Assembly: GCF_036127095.1 (NCBI RefSeq)
Contig: NZ_CP108006.1
Location: 5,075,501-5,139,500, forward strand
From: Streptomyces sp. NBC_00335
Lineage (GTDB): Bacteria > Actinomycetota > Actinomycetes > Streptomycetales > Streptomycetaceae
Length of the DNA stretch: 64,000 nt
Direction: 5' to 3'
Below the pieces are notes generated by a model. It saw only the letters and a list, made by a program, of their open reading frames with translations, did not search any database and was not told the DNA's origin. Below, piece by piece: positions 25,722-34,758 of this stretch; position 1 is the stretch's first letter, and every line of letters starts with the position of its first letter. The position numbers and the translations under genes are program-made.

Positions 25722-27854
25722 TCATGCTTCTCTCGGCGAAGCTCGATATTCCTGCAGAGTTTCCTGGGCCAGAACGGTCCACGGATGGTTCAGGCCCAGC
25801 ACCCTGATGCGACCCTCCACGACCCCCTGGACGTGCTCGATCGCCTCGCTGTTCTGGCCGAGGGCGTGCAGAATTTTGCTCAGAGCGCTCCGTGAATTCA
25901 ATGAGATGGGGTAATCGGGGCCGAACCGTCGCAGATATTTCGCAAAGGCGGAGCGGGCGTAGGGCAAGGCTGCTTCTGGTCGTGCGGTGCGACGGAGGGC
26001 GTCGGCGTAGTCGAGTTCTACCCCCAGCGTGATGGTGTGCTCTTCTCCGAGCTCGCGATGGCATTCCGCCACCCAGCCTGCTCCCGCGTCCAATTCTGCC
26101 GGTTGTGCGGAATATTCCAGGAGGGCTGATCGTGCGAGAAGAGTAAGGGGGTGTACCGGGCCGAGCGCTCGAATGTATCCCTCCACTGCTCGACGATAAA
26201 GCGCAATGCCGTCCGGGATTCGGTCGAGGTTGACCAGCGGCCTGCCCAGGCTTCTGCAGGCCGCGAGGGTTTCGGGTGCTTCCGGGCCCAGTTCTCGTTC
26301 GCAGTCCTCCAGGACCTTCCGCAAAACGGCCTCGGACTCCTGGAACCGGCCGAGGCGGAACAGAGCCAGACCCATGCGCCGGTGCAGCCTGATGAGCCAG
26401 ATGCTGTCCTCGGCCAGTCGTGGACCGAGCAACGTCACGGCGTCGCCGCCCAGGCTCAATGCCGAGGTGTAGTCGCCGGACCTGTGGACTGCGGTGACGA
26501 GCCGGAAGGCGCACTCCGCCGCCGCTTCCACCGTCGCTCGGCTGGTTTCCCAACTCGTCGCTCTGCGCAGGAGGGCGATCACGTGCGGGGCCAGGAGGTT
26601 CACCCGGGGGTCCTGCGCCCCCCGGTCGGGTACTTCCGGCAGTACGGCGAGACACAGGCGGGCCGCGGTGGCGGACAGCTGCTCGTGCTGGTCCGCGGGC
26701 GTGGCCCGGGTCACGCTGTCGAGCAGTACGCCGTGGGTGCGCAGGCAGCGGGTCTCTCCGGGGTTCAGCTCGGTGAGGGAGTGGTCGAGGAGCCCGCGCA
26801 GGGCCGATTCGACGTGGGATGCCGCGAGCGCCGGGCCGAGTTCGGCCCCGAGCAGGACCGACAGCGGCAACGGGTCACTGGACCAGCAGGCGAGCAGGCG
26901 CAGGAGGTGGCCGGCTTCGGGGCGGCCCTGTTCGGTGAGGGCATCGAGGGAGAGCTGCCAGGTGCGGCTGGGCAGGTGCCGGGAATCGCCACCGATGGCT
27001 GCGGCCCCCTGTTCGATGAGCTCGATGGGGTCCAGGCCCGCGCCGCCGTCGAGCCGGCGGCCGTAGTCGGAGAGGCTCCACGGGTCGATCACCTGATGAG
27101 CGAGGAATCCACCGGCGAGGGTGAGAGCCAGGGGCAGTCGACCGAGACGGTCGGCGACCTCCGCGGCGTCTTCGAGCGATCCGGCGTGCGGTGCGAGGTC
27201 GCGGAGCACGAGGGCGGCGTCCTCGCGCGGGAGCACACCGAACTGGAGCAGATCCGCCCCGGGCCACCAGTGAGCCGCTGCTTGCCGGGTGGTGACGACC
27301 ACGATCCCGGTGGGGCTGGTGCGCAGCCAGCCGCCGTCGCGCAGGATGGCGGGGTTGTCGGCGTTGTCGAGGACCAGCAGCCAGGGCTCTTCGGAGTGGT
27401 CGAGGTAGTGCCACACGAGATCGGCGGCGGGCCGTAATCCGGCGCGTGCTCCCATCAGCTCACCGTCGGTGGCTCCGCGGTCGGCCGCGACGGCGAGCAT
27501 GCCCGCCCTCAGGGAAGCCGGGTCGGAAGCGTTGACCCACAGCCCGATTCGGCCCGCCTGGTGGGTCGCGTGCTGGAAGAGCGCGCAGGCGACGGCGGTT
27601 TTGCCGCAGCCGCCCAGGCCGTGCAGGACGTAGACGCGGTTGGCGATGCCGGGTTCGACGGCGGCGCGCAGTCGGTCCATCTCTCCGACGCGGTCGCGGA
27701 GCACCACGGGCGTTCGGCCGACCGATGGGCGGCGTACGGAGTCCGGACCCGACCAGTCGGGGGAATGGTGGTGGTGCTCCGTGATGTGCTGGTCGCCGGA
27801 GGCCTGGTAGACGCGGCCCCGGCCGTCGGCCCGGGCGTCGTTCCGGCCGCTCAT
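25722..27854 (-). CDS. STAND/NB-ARC NTPase with TPR repeats and N-terminal amyloid-like motif
   Basis: A 710-residue NLR-like signalling protein. A short N-terminal motif RVYQASGDQHITEH (residues 14-27) is followed by an NB-ARC/STAND NTPase: Walker A GLGGCGKTA (79-87), Walker B WLLVLDNAD (158-166), sensor VVVTTR (185-190) and RLPLAL (239-244). A winged-helix region follows, then TPR-like repeats from about residue 440 to the end (for example ALFRLGRFQESEAVLRKVL). There is no enzymatic effector domain. Its ATG overlaps the stop of the upstream small gene, whose C terminus carries the same RVYQA-x-x-DQ motif. This fits a sensor that passes its signal to the small protein by motif templating; that is an inference. 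Confidence 0.85.
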   Translation of the reverse strand: MSGRNDARADGRGRVYQASGDQHITEHHHHSPDWSGPDSVRRPSVGRTPVVLRDRVGEMDRLRAAVEPGIANRVYVLHGLGGCGKTAVACALFQHATHQAGRIGLWVNASDPASLRAGMLAVAADRGATDGELMGARAGLRPAADLVWHYLDHSEEPWLLVLDNADNPAILRDGGWLRTSPTGIVVVTTRQAAAHWWPGADLLQFGVLPREDAALVLRDLAPHAGSLEDAAEVADRLGRLPLALTLAGGFLAHQVIDPWSLSDYGRRLDGGAGLDPIELIEQGAAAIGGDSRHLPSRTWQLSLDALTEQGRPEAGHLLRLLACWSSDPLPLSVLLGAELGPALAASHVESALRGLLDHSLTELNPGETRCLRTHGVLLDSVTRATPADQHEQLSATAARLCLAVLPEVPDRGAQDPRVNLLAPHVIALLRRATSWETSRATVEAAAECAFRLVTAVHRSGDYTSALSLGGDAVTLLGPRLAEDSIWLIRLHRRMGLALFRLGRFQESEAVLRKVLEDCERELGPEAPETLAACRSLGRPLVNLDRIPDGIALYRRAVEGYIRALGPVHPLTLLARSALLEYSAQPAELDAGAGWVAECHRELGEEHTITLGVELDYADALRRTARPEAALPYARSAFAKYLRRFGPDYPISLNSRSALSKILHALGQNSEAIEHVQGVVEGRIRVLGLNHPWTVLAQETLQEYRASPREA

Positions 27855-28261
27855 CGGTGGCCGAAGTTCTGGTCCCGGCCGGCCTGGTAGACCCGGGCGT
27901 TGCCGGAGGCGGTGGCGTGCTGCGTCACCGAGGGGTCCGCCGGCGCGTACGGGGCCAGTTCGGTGAGCAGCGTCCGCAGCGCCTCCGTTTCATCCGGATG
28001 CGCGGCGAGCAGTCGCCGTAGGCGTCCCTGCCACTCCGCACTCAGTTCGCCGCGGGAATCGAGGTCGCCGCCGGCCTCTGCGGCCAGCAGGTCGCTCCGG
28101 GTCACGTCGAGTTCGGCGGCTATCGCCTCGGCCCGTTCCGGCTCGGCACGGCGCCACAGCGCGGCGACACCGTCCCTGGCACGTTGCCATGCCTCGGTGG
28201 TCAACAAAGTGACCAGACTTGTTCCGGCTGTACTCGCCAGCACGGCCATTTCCGGATCCAC
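27851..28261 (-). CDS. Putative Bell-like effector with C-terminal amyloid-like motif
   Basis: A 136-residue protein starting at GTG 28261 (GGAGGGGG about 6 nt upstream); ATG 28249 is the alternative. The N-terminal part LASTAGTSLVTLLTTEAWQR is a hydrophobic-amphipathic helix, followed by a helical region (LRRLLAAHP, LRTLLTELAPY), a short linker, and a C-terminal RVYQAGRDQNF at residues 123-133. The same motif opens the STAND protein, and the genes overlap by ATGA. In the bacterial NLR-associated amyloid systems I recall, small membrane-targeting Bell-domain effectors carry the motif at the C terminus exactly like this. Cell-killing activity is inferred, not shown. Confidence 0.7.
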   Translation of the reverse strand: MDPEMAVLASTAGTSLVTLLTTEAWQRARDGVAALWRRAEPERAEAIAAELDVTRSDLLAAEAGGDLDSRGELSAEWQGRLRRLLAAHPDETEALRTLLTELAPYAPADPSVTQHATASGNARVYQAGRDQNFGHR

Positions 28262-28355
28262 GAACCCGCCCCCTCCAGCCCGTTGTTGCCTGCGGCCACA
28301 GAGTAGCCAGCAGATCCGGCAGCGGCACGGGTCGCGCACGTGGTGCCGGGGAAGC

Positions 28356-28383
28356 GACCCCGGCACCGCCCGGTGCCGGGGTC
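28356..28383 (-). terminator. Terminator hairpin of pmt with an alternative partner arm
   Basis: A 12-bp perfect stem (28356-28367 with 28372-28383) encloses a 4-nt loop, 14 bp beyond the pmt stop. The left arm can instead pair with a third copy, GGTGCCGGGG at 28342-28351, giving a competing 10-bp hairpin. Confidence 0.7.
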
Positions 28384-28396
28384 CTCGCTTCGCCCG

Positions 28397-30178
28397 CTAC
28401 ACCCAGGTGTCCAGCCACATCCGGTTCTGCCAGGAGTCCATCGGGATCGTTTGGCCGGTGTAGATGGGCCAGAAGTAGATGAAGTTCCACACGATCAGGA
28501 GGATCAGTACGCCCGCCGCCACCGCGCCCAGGGCGCGGCGGCGTTCCGAGGAGCCGGCGGGGCCCAGTAGGGCGCCGATCATCATGGCCACCGCCAGGCA
28601 CAGGTACGGGACGAAGACCACCGCGTAGAAGAAGAAGATGGTCCGCTCCTGGTAGTTGAACCAGGGCAGCAGGCCCGCGCCCAGCGCGCACGCGATCGCG
28701 CCCGCCCGCCAGTCGCGGCGGAAGAACCACCGCCACAGCACGTACAGGAGCGCGAAGCAGCCCGTCCACCACAGCAGCGGCGTGCCGAGCGCCAGCACCT
28801 CGCGCGCGCACTTGGCCGTTTCCGTCGCCGGGCAGCCGTCGGTGCCGGGTGCGGGGGATTCGTAGAAGTAGGAGACGGGGCGGCCCAGGACCAGCCAGCT
28901 CCACGGGTTCGACTCGTAGGTGTGGCCCGAGGTCAGGCCCACGTGGAACTTGTAGACCTCCGTCTCGTAGTGCCACAGGCTGCGCAGCCACTCCGGGATG
29001 AAGGACCACGAGCTGTGCTGGTCGTTCTTGGCGGCCCAGTCGCGGAAGTAGCCGCCCTTGCCGTTGTCGGGGGAGAGGATCCAGCCGAGCCACGAGGCCA
29101 CGTAGACGGAGATCGCCACGGGGACGAGGGAGAGGAAGCCGGTCCAGCTGTCGCGGCGCAGCATCGCCGCGTACGGGGCGCCCGCGCCCGCCGTACGGCG
29201 GGCGGCCGCGTCCCACAGGACGGTCAGCACGCCGAAGAAGGCCAGCACGATCAGGCCGTTCCACTTCGTGCCGAAGGCCAGGCCCAGGCAGACCCCGGCC
29301 AGGAGCCGGTACGGGCGCCAGCCCAGCTTCAGCGTCTCCGCGATGGTGGCGTCCGGCCGGGTCCGCCCGTCCTCGCCCACCGGGAGCGCCGCGGCGAGCC
29401 GGGCCCGCACCTTGTCCCGGTCGATCACCAGCGAGCCGAAGGCGCCCAGCACGAAGAACATCAGCACCAGGTCGAGCAGGGCGGTCCGGCTCATCACCAG
29501 GTGCAGGCCGTCCACGGCCAGCAGGAGGCCGGCCAGGCAGCCCAGGAAGGTGGAGCGGAACAGCCGCCGGCCGATGCGGCACAGCATCAGCACGGACAGG
29601 GTGCCGAGCAGCGCGGTCATGAACCGCCAGCCGAAGGGGTCGAAGCCGAACATCCACTCGCCCAGCCCGATCACCCATTTGCCGACCGGCGGGTGCACGA
29701 CGTAGCCCGGGTCCAGGGGGAGGGGGACCCCGTCGGGGTTGGCGAGGATCGACTTGTCGATGTCCTTGGGCCAGCTCGCCTCGTAGCCCTGCTTGACCGT
29801 GGCCCAGGCGTCCTTGGCGTAGTACGTCTCGTCGAATATCACCGCCTTCGGGGTGCCCAGGTGGGCGAACCGCAGCACCCCGGCGACCAGCGCCACCAGC
29901 AGCGGACCGGCCCACGCCAGCACCCGCTCCCAGCGCACCGCCGCGGCCGGCCCGATCCCGATCTGCGCCCACAGCTGCGCGGACGGCCGTGCGTACGGGG
30001 GCACCAGGCGGGTGCGCACGTCCGACGGCCGCTTCGCCCCGGCGGGCGGCACGTAGCCGAAGCCGCGCAGACGGCGCAGCCAGGCGGACGGCTGGTCGGC
30101 GGGGTCCGGGCCGGGCCCGGCCTCGGTGGCGGGCGGGGCCCCCGCAGGGCTGGGCGGCGGCGTCGCGGTACTGGTCAC
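28397..30178 (-). CDS. pmt: Dolichyl-phosphate-mannose--protein mannosyltransferase
   Basis: A 593-residue polytopic GT39-family enzyme that O-mannosylates exported proteins using polyprenyl-phosphate mannose. The catalytic acidic motif is IFDETYYAKDAW in the first extracellular loop, YVVHPPVGKWVIG follows, and there are about 11 membrane helices. Actinobacterial Pmt acts with Sec-exported proteins and is the phage phiC31 receptor pathway in S. coelicolor. The start GTG 30178 lies exactly at the predicted +1 of a TACGAT box, so it is probably leaderless. It is divergent from rsmI, an arrangement shared with mycobacteria. Confidence 0.93.
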   Translation of the reverse strand: MTSTATPPPSPAGAPPATEAGPGPDPADQPSAWLRRLRGFGYVPPAGAKRPSDVRTRLVPPYARPSAQLWAQIGIGPAAAVRWERVLAWAGPLLVALVAGVLRFAHLGTPKAVIFDETYYAKDAWATVKQGYEASWPKDIDKSILANPDGVPLPLDPGYVVHPPVGKWVIGLGEWMFGFDPFGWRFMTALLGTLSVLMLCRIGRRLFRSTFLGCLAGLLLAVDGLHLVMSRTALLDLVLMFFVLGAFGSLVIDRDKVRARLAAALPVGEDGRTRPDATIAETLKLGWRPYRLLAGVCLGLAFGTKWNGLIVLAFFGVLTVLWDAAARRTAGAGAPYAAMLRRDSWTGFLSLVPVAISVYVASWLGWILSPDNGKGGYFRDWAAKNDQHSSWSFIPEWLRSLWHYETEVYKFHVGLTSGHTYESNPWSWLVLGRPVSYFYESPAPGTDGCPATETAKCAREVLALGTPLLWWTGCFALLYVLWRWFFRRDWRAGAIACALGAGLLPWFNYQERTIFFFYAVVFVPYLCLAVAMMIGALLGPAGSSERRRALGAVAAGVLILLIVWNFIYFWPIYTGQTIPMDSWQNRMWLDTWV

Positions 30179-30184
30179 CGGCAC

Positions 30185-30190
30185 ATCGTA
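30185..30190 (-). promoter_or_regulatory. Candidate -10 box of leaderless pmt
   Basis: The minus strand reads TACGAT, with +1 predicted on the first base of GTG 30178. There is no Shine-Dalgarno sequence upstream. Confidence 0.45.
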
Positions 30191-30266
30191 GGGAACGACC
30201 CTGTGCCGCACCCAGGGGGACGGGAGTGTGGGGCGCGGCGGTTGGGGCGGCTGAGAGGATGGGGCG

Positions 30267-31205
30267 GTGACCACTGACCAGCCCGGCTCCGCCGAAGCCC
30301 CCTCCCCGGCTCCCTCCGACGCACTCGCGGGAGGCGTCCTCGTCCTCGCCGGGACCCCCATCGGCGACCTCGCCGACGCCCCGCCGCGGCTCGCCACCGA
30401 GCTGGAGCGGGCCGACGTGATCGCCGCCGAGGACACCCGGCGGCTGCGCAGGCTGACGCAGGGGCTCGGCGTGTGCACCACCGGGCGCGTCCTGTCGTAC
30501 TTCGAGGGCAACGAGTCCGCGCGCACCCCCGAACTGGTCGAGGCCCTGGAGGCCGGCAAGCGCGTCCTGCTGGTGACGGACGCCGGCATGCCCTCCGTCT
30601 CCGACCCCGGCTACCGGCTCGTCGCCGCCGCCGTGGAGAAGGACATCAAGGTCACGGCCGTTCCCGGGCCCTCCGCCGTCCTCACCGCGCTCGCCCTCTC
30701 CGGGCTGCCGGTCGACCGCTTCTGCTTCGAGGGCTTCCTGCCCCGCAAGGCCGGCGAGCGCCTGAGCAAGCTCCGCGAACTCGCCGCCGAACGCCGCACC
30801 CTCGTCTACTTCGAGGCCCCGCACCGGCTCGACGACACCCTGGCCGCGATGGCCGAGGTCTTCGGCGCCGACCGGCGCGCCGCCGTCTGCCGCGAGCTGA
30901 CCAAGACCTACGAGGAGGTCAAGCGCGGCGGGCTCGGCGAGCTGGCGGCCTGGGCCGCCGAAGGCGTGCGCGGGGAGATCACCGTGGTCGTCGAGGGAGC
31001 CCCGGCCGCGGCCCCCGGCGACATCGGCGCCGAGGAGCTGGTGGACCGCGTACGGGTGCGCGAGGAGGCGGGGGAGCGGCGCAAGGAGGCCATCGCCGCG
31101 GTCGCGGCGGAGGCCGGGGTACCCAAGCGCGAGGTGTTCGACGCGGTGGTCGCGGCAAAGAACGCGGCACAAAAGTCGCCGTCGGTCGGTAAAGAGCTAA
31201 CCTGA
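30267..31205 (+). CDS. rsmI: 16S rRNA (cytidine(1402)-2'-O)-methyltransferase
   Basis: A 312-residue tetrapyrrole-methylase-fold protein. Motifs are LAGTPIGDLADAPPR, IAAEDTRRLRRL, TDAGMPSVSDPGYRLV (SAM site) and FEGFLPRK near residue 155. It methylates the ribose of C1402 in 16S rRNA at the decoding centre. A Ser/Pro/Ala-rich N-terminal extension of about 25 residues follows the GTG start. It is divergent from pmt. Confidence 0.95.
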   Translation: MTTDQPGSAEAPSPAPSDALAGGVLVLAGTPIGDLADAPPRLATELERADVIAAEDTRRLRRLTQGLGVCTTGRVLSYFEGNESARTPELVEALEAGKRVLLVTDAGMPSVSDPGYRLVAAAVEKDIKVTAVPGPSAVLTALALSGLPVDRFCFEGFLPRKAGERLSKLRELAAERRTLVYFEAPHRLDDTLAAMAEVFGADRRAAVCRELTKTYEEVKRGGLGELAAWAAEGVRGEITVVVEGAPAAAPGDIGAEELVDRVRVREEAGERRKEAIAAVAAEAGVPKREVFDAVVAAKNAAQKSPSVGKELT

Positions 31206-31344
31206 AAAGCAAAGCTCAGACCGCGCACCGGGCGCTTTGGGCATGACTCGCCCAAGGACCGTCCAACACTAGACAGGGCCTGATGCGCTCCCGCCCGAAG
31301 AGGCGTCCACTGGCAATGGCAGCAGTGGAACAAGAGGAGCTGGC

Positions 31345-31803
31345 ATGAGTGAGATCGCCGAACCCCGACCCCTCCCCCCATCCGCTCCCGAGGCCGTACC
31401 GTCCGTGCACGAGGCGTACTCCTTCGCGTGCATGAAGTGCGGATACGGCTGGGAGCAGGGATACGAGATAGAGCACCACACCGACGGCCGGGGCCTGCCC
31501 TTCATCGTCTACAAGGCGGACGGCGAGCGGGTCCCCTCCCCCCTGTCCAATCCGACCTGCATGAACTGCGGCGGCCACGTGGTGCGGATCATGCGGGAGG
31601 GCCAGGTGAAGTCGGTCATCGGCATGCTCGACCAGCTCTACCACCACCGCGCGGCCCCGGGGATCGCCGGCCCGGTGCCCGCCGGGTACACCGCGAAGGC
31701 CCCCAAGCCCCGCAAGGCCCCGCCGCACGAGGGACCCGGCCCGGTCCCGATGGAACGGCCCGGGCCGATGGCCCGGCTGCTGGGGTTCTTCCGCCGGTCA
31801 TAA
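31345..31803 (+). CDS. Zinc-ribbon-like protein of unknown function
   Basis: A 152-residue protein with two C-x-x-C knuckles, CMKCGYG near residue 30 and CMNCGG near residue 73, arranged as a zinc ribbon. Between them lies YEIEHHTDGRGLPFIVYKADGERV. The C terminus is Pro/Lys-rich and ends LLGFFRRS. I recognise it only as a conserved Streptomyces hypothetical. It has GGAGCTGG upstream of ATG 31345. The 139-bp gap before it holds an inverted repeat TTGGGC-N7-GCCCAA (31237-31255), possibly the rsmI terminator. It ends 10 bp before tatD. Confidence 0.8.
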   Translation: MSEIAEPRPLPPSAPEAVPSVHEAYSFACMKCGYGWEQGYEIEHHTDGRGLPFIVYKADGERVPSPLSNPTCMNCGGHVVRIMREGQVKSVIGMLDQLYHHRAAPGIAGPVPAGYTAKAPKPRKAPPHEGPGPVPMERPGPMARLLGFFRRS

Positions 31804-31806
31804 GAT
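31801..31806 (+). promoter_or_regulatory. Candidate -10 box of leaderless tatD
   Basis: TAAGAT ends 7 nt before ATG 31814 and overlaps the stop codon of the preceding gene. No Shine-Dalgarno sequence is visible. Confidence 0.4.
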
Positions 31807-31813
31807 CGGCCGC

Positions 31814-32692
31814 ATGAGCCGTAGCACGCCGAACGACGCGCCGCCCCCGCTGCCCGAACCGCTCCGGGTGGCGGTCGCCGACTCCCACACCCACCTGGAC
31901 ATGCAGTCCGGCACCGTCGAGGAGGGCCTCGCCAAGGCCGCCTCCGTCGGGGTGACCACCGTCGTCCAGGTGGGCTGCGACGTGAAGGGCTCCCGCTGGG
32001 CCGCCGAGACCGCAGCCGCGTACGGATCCGTCCACGCGGCCGTGGCCCTGCACCCCAACGAAGCCCCCCGGATCGTGCACGGGGACCCCGACGGCTGGTC
32101 GAGGCAGGGCGCCCGGACGGGCGGCGGCGAGGCCGCGCTCGACGACGCGCTCGGCGAGATCGAGGCCCTGGCGGCCCTCGCGCACGTGAAGGCGGTCGGC
32201 GAGACCGGACTCGACTACTTCCGGACCGGCCCGGAGGGCATGGCCGCGCAGGAGCGTTCCTTCCGCGCGCACATCGAGATCGCCAAGCGGCAGGGCAAGG
32301 CCCTGGTCATCCACGACCGCGAGGCGCACGCGGACGTGCTGCGCGTCCTGCGCGAGGAGGGCGCCCCCGAGCGGACCGTCTTCCACTGCTACTCCGGCGA
32401 CGCGGAAATGGCCCGGGAGTGCGCCGCCGCGGGCTACTACATGTCCTTCGCCGGAACCGTCACCTTCAAGAACGCGGCGCCGCTGCGCGAAGCCCTCGCG
32501 GTGGCCCCGCTGGAGCTGGTCCTCGTGGAGACGGACGCCCCGTACCTGACCCCGGCCCCGTACCGCGGACGGCCCAACGCGCCGTACCTCATTCCGCTGA
32601 CCGTACGGGCGATGGCCGCGGTCCGCGGCATCGACGAGGACGCCATGGCGACGGCACTGGCGGCCAACACGGCCCGCGCCTTCGCGTACTGA
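31814..32692 (+). CDS. tatD: TatD family metal-dependent hydrolase
   Basis: A 292-residue TatD-type DNase/deoxyribonuclease. Metal ligands appear in order: DSHTHLDM near residue 22, GETGLDY near 133, VIHDREAH near 163, FHCYSGD and ETDAPYLTP near 235. The order tatD-rpfB-rsmA-ispE is shared with mycobacteria. Its cellular role is probably nucleic-acid quality control; any link to the neighbouring genes is unproven. Confidence 0.94.
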   Translation: MSRSTPNDAPPPLPEPLRVAVADSHTHLDMQSGTVEEGLAKAASVGVTTVVQVGCDVKGSRWAAETAAAYGSVHAAVALHPNEAPRIVHGDPDGWSRQGARTGGGEAALDDALGEIEALAALAHVKAVGETGLDYFRTGPEGMAAQERSFRAHIEIAKRQGKALVIHDREAHADVLRVLREEGAPERTVFHCYSGDAEMARECAAAGYYMSFAGTVTFKNAAPLREALAVAPLELVLVETDAPYLTPAPYRGRPNAPYLIPLTVRAMAAVRGIDEDAMATALAANTARAFAY

Positions 32693-32697
32693 GGGCG

Positions 32698-32727
32698 CAC
32701 CGAGGTCCACCGAGGTCCACCGAGGCG
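32698..32727 (+). repeat. 10-bp tandem repeat after tatD
   Basis: Three consecutive copies of CACCGAGGTC (the last ends CG). They lie 6 bp after the tatD stop, upstream of the rpfB promoter, and probably arose by slippage. Confidence 0.65.
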
Positions 32728-32794
32728 TACTGACGGCGTGCGCGCCGCCGTCGTGACGCCTCACCCGTTCGCCACGTTCCGTAGCCGACCCGCT

Positions 32795-32823
32795 TTGTAG
32801 CGTGACGGCCGCTCCGCTAGGGT
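32795..32823 (+). promoter_or_regulatory. Promoter of rpfB
   Basis: TTGTAG (32795-32800), a 17-nt spacer and TAGGGT (32818-32823) form a vegetative promoter with a start near 32830. This rules out translation from GTG 32827 and supports ATG 32866. Confidence 0.55.
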
Positions 32824-32865
32824 GCCGTGCCCGAAGCAGCCGGACGGACCAGTGGAGCGAGCGCG

Positions 32866-34758
32866 ATGAGCGATGTGGCCTGGCCGGCCGGTGGACGCGA
32901 CCCCTGGGCCGTGGCCCCGGACCCGACCACGGAACCGGAGCTCATCCCGGACCCGGATCCGTTCCCGGACCCGTTCACGGGCCGGGGCACGGACCGCGAT
33001 CGGGACCCGTACTCGGGCATGGATCCGGACCCGGACCCTTACCCGTATCCGGGCACGCGGGCGGCGGACCAGAGCCTGGACGCCGCTCCTGGGGCCTACC
33101 GGGACCCGGACCCGGACCCGTACGCGGACCCGTACCGGGGCCCGGGGGCGGATCCGGCTCCGGACCTGTTCCTGGGCCAAGGCCCGTTCCCGGACCCGGA
33201 CCCGTTCCCGGGGGCGGACCCGGACCTGCTCCTGAGCCAAGGGGCCGACCTGGACCCGTACCCGCCCTCCCCGGGCCCTCCTCCCGAGCCCGGGGTGCCC
33301 GCCCCCCGGGGCGGTGGGCGGCGTAGGACGGCCGCCGAGTCCGGGTCGGGGCGCCGGGCGCGCGGCCGGACCCCCGCCCCGGCAGCGGCCCCGGCCGCCG
33401 GCCCCGCCCAGGCCTCCGCCCAGGCCCTCGCCCCCGACCTGGTTCCGGACCTCGCCCCCGAGGCCCCGGCCACCGGCCGGCGCCGTCGCAGCGCGCCGGT
33501 GCTGCCCCCGGACACCGCCCCGGCCGGACCGGCCCCCGCGGGGACCGGGCGGCGCCGGGGCGGGGGCGGCCTCGGCACGGTGCCCGCGCCGGCCGTCCCC
33601 GGCCCCGCCCCCGGCGTGGGCACCGCCCCCGGTCCGAGGCGGCGCAGGAGCGCCGCCCCCGCGCCCCGGGACACCTGGCGGCGCATCGTGCCGCAGGCCC
33701 TGGTCGTCGCGTTCCTGGCGGGCGGCACCACCGCCTTCGTCGCCGCCGACAAGGCCGTACGCCTCACCGTCGACGGGGTCCCGCGGACCCTGCACACCTT
33801 CGCCGGCGACGTGGACGAGCTGCTCGCCGCCGAAGGACTCGGAGTCGGCCCCCACGACCTCGTCGCCCCGGCCGGGGCGGAGGTTCTCGACGACGGGGAC
33901 GAGATCGTCCTGCGCTACGGCCGTCCGCTGAGCCTGACCCTCGACGGACAGCGGCGCGAGGTGTGGACCACCGCCCGCACCGTGGACGGCGCGCTGCGCC
34001 AGTTCGGCATCCGCGCCGAGGGCGCCTACCTCTCCACACCCCGCACCGCGGCCGTGCCACGGACCGGCCTGACCCTCGCCGTCCGCACCGAACGCAGCAT
34101 CACCTTCATGGCCGACGGCCGCGAGCGGACCATCCGCACCAACGCCGCCACCGTCCAGGAGGCCCTCGACGAAGCCGGGATCACCCTCCACGGCCAGGAC
34201 ACCACCTCCGTGCCCGCCGGCTCCTTCCCGCGCGACGGCCAGACCGTCACCGTCCTGCGCATCACCGGGACCCGCGAGATCCGCGAGGAGCGCATCCCGT
34301 ACGCGACCGAGCGGGTCAAGGACCCCGCCCTCTTCGCCGGCACCGAAGTCGTCGAGCGCTCGGGCCGGCCCGGGGCGCGCAGGGTCACGTACGGCCTGCG
34401 CACCGTCAACGGGGTCCGGCAAAAGCCCCGCAGGATCGCCGAGGAGATCGTCCGCGAACCCGTCACCCAGCTCGTCAAGGTCGGCACCAAGCCGCTGCCG
34501 ACCTCCGTCCAGGGCGCGGACGGCCTCGACTGGGGCGCGCTGGCCCGCTGCGAGTCGGGCGGCCGGCCCGGCGCCACGGACCCCTCGGGCACGTACGGGG
34601 GGCTCTACCAGTTCGACGTACAGACCTGGCAGGCCCTCGGCGGCAGCGGCCGTCCGCAGGACGCTCCGGGCCCGGAGCAGACGTACCGGGCGAAGAAGCT
34701 CTACGTACAGCGGGGGGCGAGTCCCTGGCCACACTGCGGCCGTACCCTTTATCGGTGA
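32866..34758 (+). CDS. rpfB: RpfB-like resuscitation-promoting factor
   Basis: A 630-residue exported cell-wall hydrolase. An unusual N-terminal region (residues about 15-150) is packed with Asp-Pro dipeptides. A Pro/Ala-rich stretch and a membrane helix near [17 protein letters not shown] follow. Next come three DUF348 repeats (first begins [15 protein letters not shown]), a G5-like domain ([12 protein letters not shown] onward) and a C-terminal Rpf lysozyme-like domain, [13 protein letters not shown] with the catalytic Glu, ending [12 protein letters not shown]. Such proteins cut peptidoglycan and promote germination or resuscitation. ATG 32866 is preceded by GGAGCGA. The stop overlaps rsmA. 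Confidence 0.93.
   Translation: MSDVAWPAGGRDPWAVAPDPTTEPELIPDPDPFPDPFTGRGTDRDRDPYSGMDPDPDPYPYPGTRAADQSLDAAPGAYRDPDPDPYADPYRGPGADPAPDLFLGQGPFPDPDPFPGADPDLLLSQGADLDPYPPSPGPPPEPGVPAPRGGGRRRTAAESGSGRRARGRTPAPAAAPAAGPAQASAQALAPDLVPDLAPEAPATGRRRRSAPVLPPDTAPAGPAPAGTGRRRGGGGLGTVPAPAVPGPAPGVGTAPGPRRRRSAAPAPRDTWRRIVPQALVVAFLAGGTTAFVAADKAVRLTVDGVPRTLHTFAGDVDELLAAEGLGVGPHDLVAPAGAEVLDDGDEIVLRYGRPLSLTLDGQRREVWTTARTVDGALRQFGIRAEGAYLSTPRTAAVPRTGLTLAVRTERSITFMADGRERTIRTNAATVQEALDEAGITLHGQDTTSVPAGSFPRDGQTVTVLRITGTREIREERIPYATERVKDPALFAGTEVVERSGRPGARRVTYGLRTVNGVRQKPRRIAEEIVREPVTQLVKVGTKPLPTSVQGADGLDWGALARCESGGRPGATDPSGTYGGLYQFDVQTWQALGGSGRPQDAPGPEQTYRAKKLYVQRGASPWPHCGRTLYR

Noticed and set aside
32827..32865. 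GTG 32827 as the start of rpfB
   Set aside because: It lies within the promoter, before the predicted transcript start; ATG 32866 has a ribosome-binding site.
32905..33270. GACCCG repeats in rpfB as a CRISPR or satellite array
   Set aside because: The repeats are short, in frame and encode Asp-Pro; there are no spacers and no cas genes.
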